Below, one piece after another: positions 19,887 through 28,784 of a stretch of DNA of 35,265 nt; position 1 is the first letter of the stretch, and each line of letters opens with the position of its first letter. Source of the DNA: a virus. A program made the position numbers and the translations under genes. The notes under the pieces were generated by a model. It did not search any database and was not told where the DNA came from. It saw nothing but the letters and a program-made list of their open reading frames with translations. The stretch is taken from the IMG/VR virus record IMGVR_UViG_3300042731_005775, positions 1 to 35,265 of that record; one strand, written 5' to 3'.

Positions 19887-22595
19887 CTAGCTGGCTGGGG
19901 TGGTGTCGAAGGTCAGATATGCGTTGTCCTCGGTGTAGGACTCCTCCCAGCCCTGCACGTAGACGTCGACCGTGGCGGCTCCGAAGAATGCGGAGGGCAC
20001 TGCCAGGCGGATCCGCTGGGTCGGGTACAGCCCGCCGAGCGACGTCGATTCGGTGAAGAGCAGGCCGACGTGGTCGGTGATCGACCTGGCTAGGTCGAGA
20101 CGTACCTGAGAGATCCGCAGTTTGCGGGTCGTCGAGGACAGCAGCAGATCCGCCAGGTCGGAGGCGTCCGCCAGGTCGGCGTTGACGGTCTGGATCTTCT
20201 CCAGCCGCTGCGGTAACCCGGGCCCGGCCTCCGCGGTGGTGTCGACGACGAGCACGGTGCCCCCCGGGGTCGACACCTCCACCCTGGTCGGAGTCGACTC
20301 GACGGCCCGCTCCAGATCCGGCGGTCCGTCGCAGTCCTCCTCCAGGTCGATCGTGGTCACCGGGGACGCCGGGCGGCAGGAGGCTGCCGCTACCAGCAGC
20401 AGCGCCGAGTCCTTCGACCGGGCCCACAGGATGCCCCGCTCCGAGCGGACCAGGCGCTGCCCCACCTGGAGCGCCGTCAGCCCGTCGTAGGACCCGGTCA
20501 GCGCGTCCAGGGACATCGACCCCACCGCTACCCACGACACCGGGAGGTCGTCGGTGGCGTCGGCCAGGGATGCCGCCCTGTTCCCGATGCTCCGCCCGTA
20601 CCCGGCGGACCACCCGTCGTCCCAGGCCATGTCGGTGCGGGTGCCCAGCGCGGCGATACCGCCCCAGGATGCCGACGCGAGCAGACCGGTCGATCCGGGC
20701 AGCTCTATCTCCCCGATCGTGCGGATATCCAGGCTGGCATCCGACAGGCCGGTCGCGGAACCACCGAATTCAATCGAGGCGACATCCAGGTGTGATGCCG
20801 TCGACGCATTCTGTCTGACCCTGATTTTCACCCATTGACCGAACGGCAGGTTAGAGACGATACCTAGGTTCGTCGTCCCCGCAGAATCCATCAGGAATAG
20901 CGCGTTCGACGAACCGTTAACAGCCATTGCGAGGTGACATACCGGCGCTCCTACGTCGGTATTGAACGACGCGCAGAACCACGTCCCGGCGGCGAGCAGG
21001 CTGGTAGGCGTCTTCATGTGGATGATGATCTGTAGGGCCCCGGTCTGGATCCCGCAGATCGTCTTACAGGACAGTCCCTCCGATCCGCTGTTCGCGGTGA
21101 TGATCCCCCCGATAGACATCTCACCGTCGGTGCCGACGGATAGCGTCGGCCAGTCCGCGACGAAAGACGTGGACGGCGCTCCGGGCGAGGCGTCCTGGGA
21201 GAAATTCGTCATCAATGTGCCGTTTCCGGCGGCCTCATAGACATCCGCCTGCACCGACTCATCCCGGGCCAGCCACAATGCGATCTCGGCGAAATTCGAT
21301 CTCATGTATCTTTGGGCCAGGCGCCCGAGGGCGTCCTGGGCGGTGATCGTGACGGTAGCTTTGCGAATATCGGATCCGGGGAATTTCGGCTGTATCGCGG
21401 TTATCCAGCCGATGAAACGGGTGTAAACATTGCCTGATTGTGTGACGCGCCACCGGATCCGCTTACCTTCGACCACGTTCGGATAATAGCTGGACGACGA
21501 GTTATCCGGCATTAATTCTGCGTCGTGGTTGCGCAGTAGGCATGTGAGCGTGGCGGCGCCGACGTCGTCGAATTGGGTACGTCTCCCCTGCACGATCTTG
21601 AGTGGCTGCCTGGAAAGCATCAGCCGGTCGGTGACATCGGTCCACGTCGATGCCGTGAATTCGATTTCTAGGGTCCCGAAGAATGCCCGGCCGATCACGT
21701 CCGCCGAGGCGGACAGCCCGCCCAGGGTGGCAGCAGCAGTGCCGTAGGTGGTCGGCACCCCGTCCGCCGCGGCGTCGAGCGCGCCGAGCGTCGCCGCGGC
21801 CGTGCCGTGCACGGTCCGCAGGCCCGTCGCGGCGGCCGTCAGGGACCCCAGCGGCGCGGCGCCGGTGCCGACCGGCATCGCCGATGCCGAGGCGGACAGC
21901 CCGCCGAGGGCCACCGCCGCGGTGCCGGTGACCGTCGCTCCTCCGCCGGCAGAGCGCAGCGCGATGGACGCGCCGATCTCCGTCGACACGGTCCCGGACG
22001 ACACCGTGGCTACCCGGGTCCCCGTCGCCCCCGACGCGGTCAGCCCCTCGTATCCGGCCGCGGCGTCCGCGTACCCGCCGACCGCAGGGTACGTGCTGAC
22101 CAGGGTCATCCCGCCCGGCGCGGTGAGCGTCCGGTCGGTGAAATCCTCTTGGAACAGAAACATGCACAGCAGCAACGAATCCGACCCGGACGGGCTGACC
22201 GAGGGTGCCGTCACCGTCGAGGTCGACGCCACCGACGAGGCGAAGGTCGGCCCGACGTCGATCGGAGAGCTCGTGTCGACGCCGGTCGTGCGCAGGATGA
22301 TCGCCTGTGCGCCGTACCCGTCGCCCGGGGTGCCGTAGCTGACGGTGTAGCTGGACGGCTCACTGGCACCGGCGACGCGGGTGAAGACCCGCATCCGCCA
22401 CAGGCCGGCGAAAACCGTCCCCTGGTCGGTCCAGCCGGACATCGTGAATCCGACGCCTGAATTGCCGCCGTCCTCGTATCGGAATGCGAAGCACACCAGG
22501 TAATCGCCGTCCGCCGTACCCGACGGTTTAGTGACCGAAACGCTGCCACCGTCGAAGTCGAAGGCATCGGCGAACGATGCGTAGGCGGCCGTCAT
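19887..22595 (-). CDS. large minor tail protein
   Basis: This protein of about 902 residues follows the tape measure with an ATGA overlap, so it is probably part of the tail tip or baseplate. The N-terminal 200 residues are beta-rich (DGDYLVCFAFRYEDGGNSG). Four short repeats follow (GTAA-x-x-LG-x-L-x-A-x-A). FFGTLEIEFTASTWTDVTD then starts a second part of distal-tail type (LKIVQGRRTQFDDVGAATLT, RWRVTQSGNVYTRFIGWITA). A central lectin-like part (about 430-600) and the C-terminal domain complete it. Host binding is likely. An upstream in-frame extension to 22889 overlaps the tape measure and is not credible. Confidence 0.75.
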   Translation of the reverse strand: MTAAYASFADAFDFDGGSVSVTKPSGTADGDYLVCFAFRYEDGGNSGVGFTMSGWTDQGTVFAGLWRMRVFTRVAGASEPSSYTVSYGTPGDGYGAQAIILRTTGVDTSSPIDVGPTFASSVASTSTVTAPSVSPSGSDSLLLCMFLFQEDFTDRTLTAPGGMTLVSTYPAVGGYADAAAGYEGLTASGATGTRVATVSSGTVSTEIGASIALRSAGGGATVTGTAAVALGGLSASASAMPVGTGAAPLGSLTAAATGLRTVHGTAAATLGALDAAADGVPTTYGTAAATLGGLSASADVIGRAFFGTLEIEFTASTWTDVTDRLMLSRQPLKIVQGRRTQFDDVGAATLTCLLRNHDAELMPDNSSSSYYPNVVEGKRIRWRVTQSGNVYTRFIGWITAIQPKFPGSDIRKATVTITAQDALGRLAQRYMRSNFAEIALWLARDESVQADVYEAAGNGTLMTNFSQDASPGAPSTSFVADWPTLSVGTDGEMSIGGIITANSGSEGLSCKTICGIQTGALQIIIHMKTPTSLLAAGTWFCASFNTDVGAPVCHLAMAVNGSSNALFLMDSAGTTNLGIVSNLPFGQWVKIRVRQNASTASHLDVASIEFGGSATGLSDASLDIRTIGEIELPGSTGLLASASWGGIAALGTRTDMAWDDGWSAGYGRSIGNRAASLADATDDLPVSWVAVGSMSLDALTGSYDGLTALQVGQRLVRSERGILWARSKDSALLLVAAASCRPASPVTTIDLEEDCDGPPDLERAVESTPTRVEVSTPGGTVLVVDTTAEAGPGLPQRLEKIQTVNADLADASDLADLLLSSTTRKLRISQVRLDLARSITDHVGLLFTESTSLGGLYPTQRIRLAVPSAFFGAATVDVYVQGWEESYTEDNAYLTFDTTPAS
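21690..21935 (-). repeat. four short protein-level repeats in the minor tail gene
   Basis: Copies of a roughly 22-25-residue unit, GTAA(V/A)xLG(G/A)LxAxA, follow one another between the N-terminal and distal-tail-like domains. At DNA level the copies are similar but diverged (gccgtgccg...ggcggacagcccgccga). They probably form a flexible Ala/Gly linker. Confidence 0.6.
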
Positions 22596-24574
22596 GACGG
22601 CAGCAGCGTCCTGGGTAGCGCCCCCCGGCGGACCCCGGTCTGGATCGCCGTGATCACCGACTCGGCGAAAGACTGTTGGTCCCCCGCGAGGACGCCGTGC
22701 AGGTGCACTTCCAGGATGGTCGTGCCCCCGCCGCCGAGGCCGTAGTCCTCGGCACGGTCCAGGGGCACGACGGCCTCGGGGCCTGCCTCGCCGCCGACCA
22801 TGAGCGTCGGTCCGAGCAGGATCCCGCCCTCCGCCAGGTACGGCAGCGAAGGAATGGACCACGAGTTCCCGCCGATCCCGGGTATCCACGACGGGATCGA
22901 GAACGTGAAACCGCCTACGGTTCCGTTCCAGAACCTGGCTATGCTATTGAATGCCGATCGTGCACCGGCAGCGAAAGGCGAGAAGATCAGCAGCGCGTGC
23001 GATTTTATCCACGATCCGACCGAGGCTAAACCTGTCTTGATCTTGTCCCAATTCTTCGTGATGGCCAGGACGGCTAACCCTATCGGCCCGGTGAGAATGG
23101 CTAGCAGGAGCGGCCAATTCGACCTAACCCAGCTGAATAGCCCTGTTGCCTTATCCCACACCCACCCCAACCCGACGGACATTCCGTGCATAGCACCCTG
23201 GAATACTGCCCGGCCGGTCTCGGTCTGGGTGACGAACCACACGAGGCCGGCGACCACCGCAGCGATGGCAATGACCAGAAGCCCTAGTGGGCTAGTGGCG
23301 AAGACCATGGCAGCGTTCCACAGCCACTGTGCCGCGGTGGCCACCCCGACCGCCGCCGACCACGCGAGTTGACCGCCCCGTGCCACGATCGATCCCGCAT
23401 TCATCGCGCCCAGGCCGGCGACGAGACTGCCGAGGCTGCCCGCCATGCCGACCGCCTCGCCGCCGAAAGCGCCGACGCCGGTCACGAGCAGGCCCATCAT
23501 GCCGGTCGACTCGGCCATGCCCTGGGCCCACTGCTCGAATCCGCGCTGTAGGCCCTCGATCTGGCCCTTGGCCGACCCGCCCGCGGTCTCCGCCATGCGC
23601 TGGGTGGCGCCCTCGACGCCCTCCATCCTCTCCTCGGCCATGGCCACCGAAGGAAGCACCGTATACATGGTGTCTTCCCACTTGGTTCCGAATAGCTGGA
23701 GACCGAGTTCATTGCGTTTCTGCTCATCCGTCACGTCGGCCAAGGCCTGCATTACGCTGAACGTCGCGTTCCTGGCCCGGTCGCCGCCCGCAGCGAAGTC
23801 CTCGCCGGTCGTCTTCGCATTCAGCCCGAGAGCTTTCCAGGCGTCCGACGCCGCGGTCCCTCCCCCAACGGCGATCAGCTGGAATTCTTTCAGCGCGTCT
23901 GCCACGTAATCTGCGTCCCGGGCACCGCCCTTTAGCCCGGCCTGCAGGACGCTCAATGCTTGGGCGCCGTCGATGCCGAGCTTAGAGAACTGCGGAGAAT
24001 ACTCCTGAAACACGGACAACATGTCGTCGGCTTTGTCGATGCCCAACTGCTCGCCGCGCGTGAGTATGTCGAACGCTTCCTCAGCGTCCTTTGCGAGGCC
24101 ATTCTTCAGCAGAGCGCCGGCAGCCTCGGTGGCCAGCGCGACGTCCTGATCGAAGGTCTGCGAAAAGGCCAGGGCCGAGGACGTCATCATCTCCAGGTCC
24201 TCGGCGGATGAGGATGAGACGCTCGCGAGGTTTATGCCGACCCTGCGGACGGCGTCGTTTACCTCCTCGATCGACCCGCCCCAATTGTCGGCGTAGACGG
24301 CTCCGGCGACGTCACCGGCCTTTGCCGCATCCGCCTCAGACAGGTCCAGTTGCGCGGCCAGCTTCGCATTGGCCGCGCCGATGTCTAGATTCTGGGCGAA
24401 GCCTACGGCGAGCGTGGCAGCCCCGGCCGCGCCCGCCACACCGGCAGCTGCACCGAATTTCTTCAGCGCTTCCCCGGTGTCCTCGGATTTCTTATCGACG
24501 TTGTCGAAAGCCTTCTCGGCGTCGTCGGAGTCTCCGAGGAGTTTGAATAGCAGGCTGACATTTCCGTCGGGCAC
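22592..24574 (-). CDS. tape measure protein
   Basis: This 660-residue protein follows the frameshifted chaperones. It has an N-terminal coiled-coil (DAEKAFDNVDKKSEDTGEALK), a PhageMin_Tail-type domain of about 60-330, then a hydrophobic middle (about 400-500: PLGLLVIAIAAVVAGLVWFV and WPLLLAILTGPIGLAVLAI). The C-terminus has the usual EGGI and GGEAGPEAVVPL motif. By the usual rule of about 0.15 nm per residue the tail would be near 100 nm. GTG start with GTGCCCGAC; the chaperone stop lies 3 bases upstream. Confidence 0.9.
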   Translation of the reverse strand: MPDGNVSLLFKLLGDSDDAEKAFDNVDKKSEDTGEALKKFGAAAGVAGAAGAATLAVGFAQNLDIGAANAKLAAQLDLSEADAAKAGDVAGAVYADNWGGSIEEVNDAVRRVGINLASVSSSSAEDLEMMTSSALAFSQTFDQDVALATEAAGALLKNGLAKDAEEAFDILTRGEQLGIDKADDMLSVFQEYSPQFSKLGIDGAQALSVLQAGLKGGARDADYVADALKEFQLIAVGGGTAASDAWKALGLNAKTTGEDFAAGGDRARNATFSVMQALADVTDEQKRNELGLQLFGTKWEDTMYTVLPSVAMAEERMEGVEGATQRMAETAGGSAKGQIEGLQRGFEQWAQGMAESTGMMGLLVTGVGAFGGEAVGMAGSLGSLVAGLGAMNAGSIVARGGQLAWSAAVGVATAAQWLWNAAMVFATSPLGLLVIAIAAVVAGLVWFVTQTETGRAVFQGAMHGMSVGLGWVWDKATGLFSWVRSNWPLLLAILTGPIGLAVLAITKNWDKIKTGLASVGSWIKSHALLIFSPFAAGARSAFNSIARFWNGTVGGFTFSIPSWIPGIGGNSWSIPSLPYLAEGGILLGPTLMVGGEAGPEAVVPLDRAEDYGLGGGGTTILEVHLHGVLAGDQQSFAESVITAIQTGVRRGALPRTLLPS

Positions 24575-24577
24575 TTT

Positions 24578-24784
24578 TCACCTCCGGCGAGATCGGCCCC
24601 GGGGCCTGCTCCTAGTGTTCATCTTCTCGACTTCTGCCACGTACTTCTGTGCAGCACGCACATAATACGCCCACATCCCGAGTTCCATCTGTGTGACATT
24701 CCACGGGGTAATGAACGGCCACCGATGGCTGACTAACGCCAGCCATTTACCTATTGATTCGGCGACGAATTCGAATGGGTATCC
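24578..24784 (-). CDS. tail assembly chaperone, second part (made by -1 frameshift)
   Basis: This 68-residue segment lies in the -1 frame relative to the upstream chaperone and runs past its stop to TGA at 24578. It reads YPFEFVAESIGKWLALVSH, then WPFITPWNVTQMELGMWAYY, the typical signature of the GT-type second chaperone in actinophages. No own start with a ribosome site is evident, so a frameshift within about 24755-24870 is expected. The -1 frame is open throughout that range. I find no canonical slippery heptamer. The extended protein guides tail tube assembly on the tape measure. Confidence 0.75.
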   Translation of the reverse strand, partial: GYPFEFVAESIGKWLALVSHRWPFITPWNVTQMELGMWAYYVRAAQKYVAEVEKMNTRSRPRGRSRRR

Positions 24785-25245
24785 GGTGTCGCCGCGGTGG
24801 TCGTCACGCCGTCGGGTGTCGCCGGGCCACCGCTGCCCGGCGCCGTAGGGTCCTCCGTCTCCTCGACCGCGCTGAGGGCGTCCTGCTCGACCTCCGACGG
24901 CTTCACCTGCTGGATGTCGGAGGTGGAGAGCATCAGGGCCTGGCGCAGGCTCATCTCCTCGCCCGCGCCGCGGACCGCCAAGAATGCATAGATACTGGTC
25001 AGCAGTTGCATGCAGTCCGGGGTAGATATCCCGGGCGGGAGCTCCGTATCCTTTTCCGTCATTCCGGCGGCTTTCGCCGCCCTCTGGAATTCGTTGAATT
25101 CCTTCCTGATGGCGTCCAGGACGCCGTTTCCCAGGCCCCCGGGGACCAGTTTTTTCGCCTGGACCTGCATTTCTATGATATGCAGGTTCGGTGCCTTGTC
25201 GATCTGGACGAAATCGTATGTCCTCCCCTTAACGATGAGCTTCAT
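24751..25245 (-). CDS. tail assembly chaperone, first part (gpG-like)
   Basis: This 164-residue protein starts MKLIVKGRTYDFVQIDKAP, with MQLLTSIYAFLAVRGAGEEM and a C-terminus rich in Thr, Pro and Asp. Its position between tail tube and tape measure, and the continuation in the -1 frame, identify it as the short form of the G/GT chaperone pair. Its start overlaps the gp10-like gene by ATGA. Confidence 0.8.
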   Translation of the reverse strand: MKLIVKGRTYDFVQIDKAPNLHIIEMQVQAKKLVPGGLGNGVLDAIRKEFNEFQRAAKAAGMTEKDTELPPGISTPDCMQLLTSIYAFLAVRGAGEEMSLRQALMLSTSDIQQVKPSEVEQDALSAVEETEDPTAPGSGGPATPDGVTTTAATPDTHSNSSPNQ

Positions 25246-25766
25246 GCTGCGCCGCGTTTCGATTGGATGGCTCGCAAGGTGTTCACCATGGCCTCTAGGA
25301 TCTCCCGCTTCGCCCGCTGCGCCGTGACTCCCAGCATCGGCTTGTCCCAGAATCCTTTTTTCACCATCTGCGGACCCACCAGGGGACCGCGACCGTACAC
25401 CGGGTGCATGATCCGACCCCGGTTGATCGCCCGCAGATCGGCGCGGTCGCCGAACGTCCTCGCCTGCCTCTTACCCTTTCCTCTACCGCGGACCTTCGCT
25501 TTGTTGTCGATGGTCCCGGTGATCGTAATGCCGACGTTCCTGCCGCTGTAGGCCTGCCTCGTTCTTATCCCGATCTTCGACGCCCATAGCCCGAGGCCCC
25601 CCCGGGACGGGAGCGTCGCGATAGCGGAGGCCTTGATCTCTTGCTTGACGGGCTTGGTGGCCCGCTGCACCGCCCTTGCCTGCTGTCGACGTAGCTCTTT
25701 GTCGGCACCTTTCAGCTGCCGACCGAATGCCTTGAGATGTTCCTTATCGACCTTGATCGTAGGCAT
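25242..25766 (-). CDS. basic tail-completion (HK97 gp10-like) protein
   Basis: This 174-residue, strongly basic protein has an N-terminal helix (VDKEHLKAFGRQLKGADKE) and QQARAVQRATKPVKQEIKA, as in HK97 gp10-type joining proteins, then a Gly-rich beta part and a C-terminal helix. This class usually lies before the tail tube gene. Here it comes after, which is unusual and weakens the assignment. The ATG overlaps the tail tube stop by one base. Confidence 0.6.
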   Translation of the reverse strand: MPTIKVDKEHLKAFGRQLKGADKELRRQQARAVQRATKPVKQEIKASAIATLPSRGGLGLWASKIGIRTRQAYSGRNVGITITGTIDNKAKVRGRGKGKRQARTFGDRADLRAINRGRIMHPVYGRGPLVGPQMVKKGFWDKPMLGVTAQRAKREILEAMVNTLRAIQSKRGAA

Positions 25767-26791
25767 CAGAGCGCCGTGTCCACGGTCCGGTAGCAGATGT
25801 AAAGATCTTGGTTGGTTCCGTCGTTCTTGACGTCGGCAGAGACGTTCACCATCCGCCGCTCACCCGCCTTGACCTTCGGAAGTTCCTTACCGAGGATCAT
25901 GGACGGGATCACGATCTGGAGCCCTCCGGAGACGCCGGTGTCAAGTTCGTCCGTGACGAGGGTCGAGTACGTCGCGTACCAGGGGACGGCGGTCCCGGCG
26001 GCCAGGGCGGCCGGTAGCGTGGTGTCGTTGAAATTGGCCTTTCCGGAGAATCCGATTTTCGGACTCCCGACGATGGGTTGCCCCCTGACGGTGCCGAGTT
26101 TCCAGTCGGAGTCGTCGATCTGATGATCTAGCTCCACGCTGAATTCGCGGAAGGCATCGATCGCGGTCAGGCCGGTCGCGAAAGCGGTAGTCGTGGGTGC
26201 GGTCAGGGTCCCGCCGAACCCCGTCCCGGTGACGCGGTAGCTGTCGAGCAGAACTGTTCCGGAGGCGTAGGACTGTGTCGCTTTCGCCGTCCCGGTAGTG
26301 TAGTCGAGGGCATCGAATGTCACTTCGATCGTCGCCCAGTCGTCCTCCGGCTGGTCGAACTTCATCTTGCTTGCCGTGCACCCGGAGTAGGTCTCGACGA
26401 AATCCGTCCCGTCGTTCTGCACTTTGACGTGCTGAATGGTGTAGCTAGGTAGGAAGAATCCGCTTACTCCGGGGTGGAAAAGCTGGAACGATCCACCGGT
26501 CACAGGAGTGACCGTCGAGACGCCCAGGCCGGCGCGGAGCAGTTCGCCGCCCTGCTTGGATTCGACCTCGGCCTTGAGCGTGACCACGCCCTGGCCCGCG
26601 GTCTTCTGCGCCCGCTGCGCGAGCGGGCTAATCCGCCCGGATCCGCCGTGCAGCCCCATCCCTTGGCGCACGCGGGGGTCCCACTGGGAGTCGTCGTCGT
26701 CCAGGTGCGGATACCACCGGTCGACCGTGACCGGCGTCCCGTACGTCGTCTCCTCCCCCAGGCCGATGACGTCGTCGAGGGGACCGCTCAC
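25766..26791 (-). CDS. major tail (tube) protein
   Basis: This 341-residue protein starts MSGPLDDVIGLGEETTYGTP, a hallmark of actinophage tail tube proteins. It is beta-rich throughout (FQLFHPGVSGFFLPSYTIQ, FREFSVELDHQIDDSDWKLG, ANFNDTTLPAALAAGT). Its position just before the chaperones supports the call. GTG start overlapping the upstream stop (GTGA). It polymerises in hexameric rings around the tape measure. Confidence 0.85.
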   Translation of the reverse strand: MSGPLDDVIGLGEETTYGTPVTVDRWYPHLDDDDSQWDPRVRQGMGLHGGSGRISPLAQRAQKTAGQGVVTLKAEVESKQGGELLRAGLGVSTVTPVTGGSFQLFHPGVSGFFLPSYTIQHVKVQNDGTDFVETYSGCTASKMKFDQPEDDWATIEVTFDALDYTTGTAKATQSYASGTVLLDSYRVTGTGFGGTLTAPTTTAFATGLTAIDAFREFSVELDHQIDDSDWKLGTVRGQPIVGSPKIGFSGKANFNDTTLPAALAAGTAVPWYATYSTLVTDELDTGVSGGLQIVIPSMILGKELPKVKAGERRMVNVSADVKNDGTNQDLYICYRTVDTAL

Positions 26792-27057
26792 CGGACCTCA
26801 CCTCCTGCTACCGCGGACATGGTGACCGTCGCCCGCGCGGTTCCCATGACCTTCCGCCCGGTCGGGGCCGGGTCGTCGTCGACACGGTGCCAGCGGCGCA
26901 CCTGCGCGAGCAGGCCCTCACCCAGGTCCCCGTCCTCGCCGGACGGCGGTCGCCCGGCGACGTCGTCCGGGATCTCGACCGGCTCACCTCGCCGGGCGGT
27001 CACCCCGATGCCCGGAATGTGGATCTCCGGGCTTCCCTCGTCGTATTGCAACCACAC
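26788..27057 (-). CDS. small head-tail connector or tail protein
   Basis: This 89-residue protein starts at GTG 27057 with GGAGGA seven bases upstream. It contains PGIGVTARRGEPVEIPDDVAG, which resembles a short beta-rich connector, and LAQVRRWHRVDDD. It lies between the tail-terminator-like gene and the tail tube. A longer in-frame extension overlaps the upstream gene and is not credible. Confidence 0.6.
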   Translation of the reverse strand: MWLQYDEGSPEIHIPGIGVTARRGEPVEIPDDVAGRPPSGEDGDLGEGLLAQVRRWHRVDDDPAPTGRKVMGTARATVTMSAVAGGEVR

Positions 27058-27068
27058 GATGTCCTCCC

Positions 27069-27584
27069 TCAGATTCTGGCCTTGAACAACACGGTGAAAT
27101 CGATCGTGACCAGAGGACCCTCCCGGTATTCCTGCCTCCACCGGTAGCCGCGTGTCACTTCCACGTGGCTCATCCATCCTTGGTTGGCGCCGAGCGTCGG
27201 TGTCGTCCGGCACAGGTTTTCCACGACGGCGAATTCCGCGAATGCCGCATCGCGGGCCGCCTTGATCGGTGCCCTGTCGCCGGTCTGTGACACGATCCGA
27301 CAACGGATCGATCCGACCTCGTCCCTGGACCTGTTCCCCAGGGCGGCGATGTTTTGATCGGCGTCCCCGCCGTCCTCCTCGGTATCCGGGTCACCGGCCC
27401 ACCCGACCGCCCCCCAGGTCACGACGCGGTCGGCAGTGATGCCGTACTCCGGGCCGTCGAAGACCGGGACTAGCCGCTCCGTCGGGGTATCGGCCATCGG
27501 GTCGTAGTGCCCGGGTACCGCACGCCATGCGGCCAGCAGCGCATCGATCACCGAGGGGACGCGCGAGGTATACGTAGTCGTCAT
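27069..27584 (-). CDS. tail terminator-like protein
   Basis: This 171-residue protein starts with PSVIDALLAAWRAVPGHYD, a typical opening of tail terminator (gpU/DUF3168-like) proteins. The centre has VGSIRCRIVSQTGD and the end has GPLVTIDFTVLFKARI, giving alternating helix and strand. It would cap the tail tube at the head end. ATG overlaps the upstream stop (ATGA). Confidence 0.65.
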   Translation of the reverse strand: MTTTYTSRVPSVIDALLAAWRAVPGHYDPMADTPTERLVPVFDGPEYGITADRVVTWGAVGWAGDPDTEEDGGDADQNIAALGNRSRDEVGSIRCRIVSQTGDRAPIKAARDAAFAEFAVVENLCRTTPTLGANQGWMSHVEVTRGYRWRQEYREGPLVTIDFTVLFKARI

Positions 27585-28402
27585 GCCACCGGCTCATCTA
27601 TCCAGGGGTCCCAGCATTCCAACACGGCATTCGGAACGAAGAATCCCGGAGGGAGATCCCAATTGTCACCGCCGGCCTGCCGCGGCAGGCCGGATCCGCC
27701 GCGCACACTATTCCATTGGTGCTTGACCAGCATGAGAACGCCCTGCCTGATTTCCTCCGGCACGACGCCGTCCGCCGCCCCCGCGACGTAGGTGACGGTG
27801 ATGTTTGCCCGCCCCGGGGTCCAGCGCCACGGGACCAGCATCGTCCCGCGGTAGAGCAGCCCCGTCCTGCCGTCGAGGACGTACCCCTCCGACGTCACCG
27901 CGACGTCCGTTTCGGTCACCGACGTGACCGAGATGACCGGGCGCCGGAGCCGCACGTAGTGCTCGCCCCCGTCCCGGACATCGGTCAGCGTCTGTCGCCG
28001 CCACACCCTGGTCCGCTGCTCGCACGTCGACGACGCGACGCGCACGTAGCGCTGGAGCAGTTCGTCCTCCGCCGTCGAGGACACCCCGCACTCCGAGCGG
28101 GCCTCCGGGAGTGAGCACAGCGGCGGAAGGTCGGCGGCATCCACGTAGAAGCTGTCCACCGGGGGCGCCCAGTCGACGGTCCCGGCGAAGACCCACCGGA
28201 CCGTGTGGAGGCCCGGCTGGGTCGGGGTGTAGGAACCGGTGTAGGTGCCGGTCGTCGACGGAGGGTTCGCCACGGTCGGTGACGTCGTGGTCCCGTCCGG
28301 CAGGGTGATCACCAGCGTGGCCGTGTCGCTGTTCGCGAGGACCCCGGCGGCGTCGTAGCAGTACTCCGTGAGTGCGACCGGGCGACCGAGGGGATAGCTC
28401 AC
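27581..28402 (-). CDS. head-tail adaptor with N-terminal Ig-like domain
   Basis: This 273-residue protein has a beta-sandwich N-terminus (about 1-88, ALTEYCYDAAGVLANSDTAT ... TGTYTGSYTPTQPGLHTVRW). A gp6-like adaptor follows: LCSLPEARSECGVSSTAEDE, LLQRYVRVASSTCEQRTRV, and a helix VVPEEIRQGVLMLVKHQWNS. The second domain sits below the portal. The Ig-like addition may decorate the neck. ATG start behind AGGGCACGGTGAG. Confidence 0.7.
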   Translation of the reverse strand: MSYPLGRPVALTEYCYDAAGVLANSDTATLVITLPDGTTTSPTVANPPSTTGTYTGSYTPTQPGLHTVRWVFAGTVDWAPPVDSFYVDAADLPPLCSLPEARSECGVSSTAEDELLQRYVRVASSTCEQRTRVWRRQTLTDVRDGGEHYVRLRRPVISVTSVTETDVAVTSEGYVLDGRTGLLYRGTMLVPWRWTPGRANITVTYVAGAADGVVPEEIRQGVLMLVKHQWNSVRGGSGLPRQAGGDNWDLPPGFFVPNAVLECWDPWIDEPVA

Positions 28403-28414
28403 CGTGCCCTCCCG

Positions 28415-28783
28415 TCAGGACGCCAGGGTGACCGAGACGATCAGGTCCCCCGCCGCAATCGAGAAATCGTCACCGCCCGTGACCGCGTTCGCCGTGATGG
28501 TGCCGGACCACCCGACCGTCCCGCCGCTCACCGCCGACCATCCGGTGCAGTGGGTGTAATCCTCCGACCCGGCGACCGTGGTCCAGTCGAGGTCGGCCGA
28601 CGTCTCGGCGATCCCGTCCGACCCGGTGGAGTTCCACGACGCCTGCTGCCTCGTGGTCTCGGTCGCGGGGTTCGACGTCCCGGCGGCGCCGGGTGCCCCG
28701 ATGTGCAGCTTGATCCACGGATACGCGGCCAGCAGCGCATCCAGCGCCGTCCCGGCGCCGCCGGGGAGGAATCCCTCGGCCAC
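28415..28783 (-). CDS. small structural protein
   Basis: This 122-residue protein starts MAEGFLPGGAGTALDALLAA and contains WIKLHIGAPGAAGTSNPA and WSGTITANAVTGGDDFSIAA. The beta-rich second half has the look of a virion protein. Similar small proteins follow capsid genes in some actinophages; they have been annotated variously. It lies between connector genes. The function is uncertain. Confidence 0.6.
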   Translation of the reverse strand: MAEGFLPGGAGTALDALLAAYPWIKLHIGAPGAAGTSNPATETTRQQASWNSTGSDGIAETSADLDWTTVAGSEDYTHCTGWSAVSGGTVGWSGTITANAVTGGDDFSIAAGDLIVSVTLAS

Positions 28784-28784
28784 G

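Noticed and set aside
22596-22889. N-terminal extension of the minor tail protein by 98 residues
   Set aside because: The extension is Arg/Pro-rich, lies inside the tape measure gene, and the ATG at 22595 with an ATGA overlap is a far better start.
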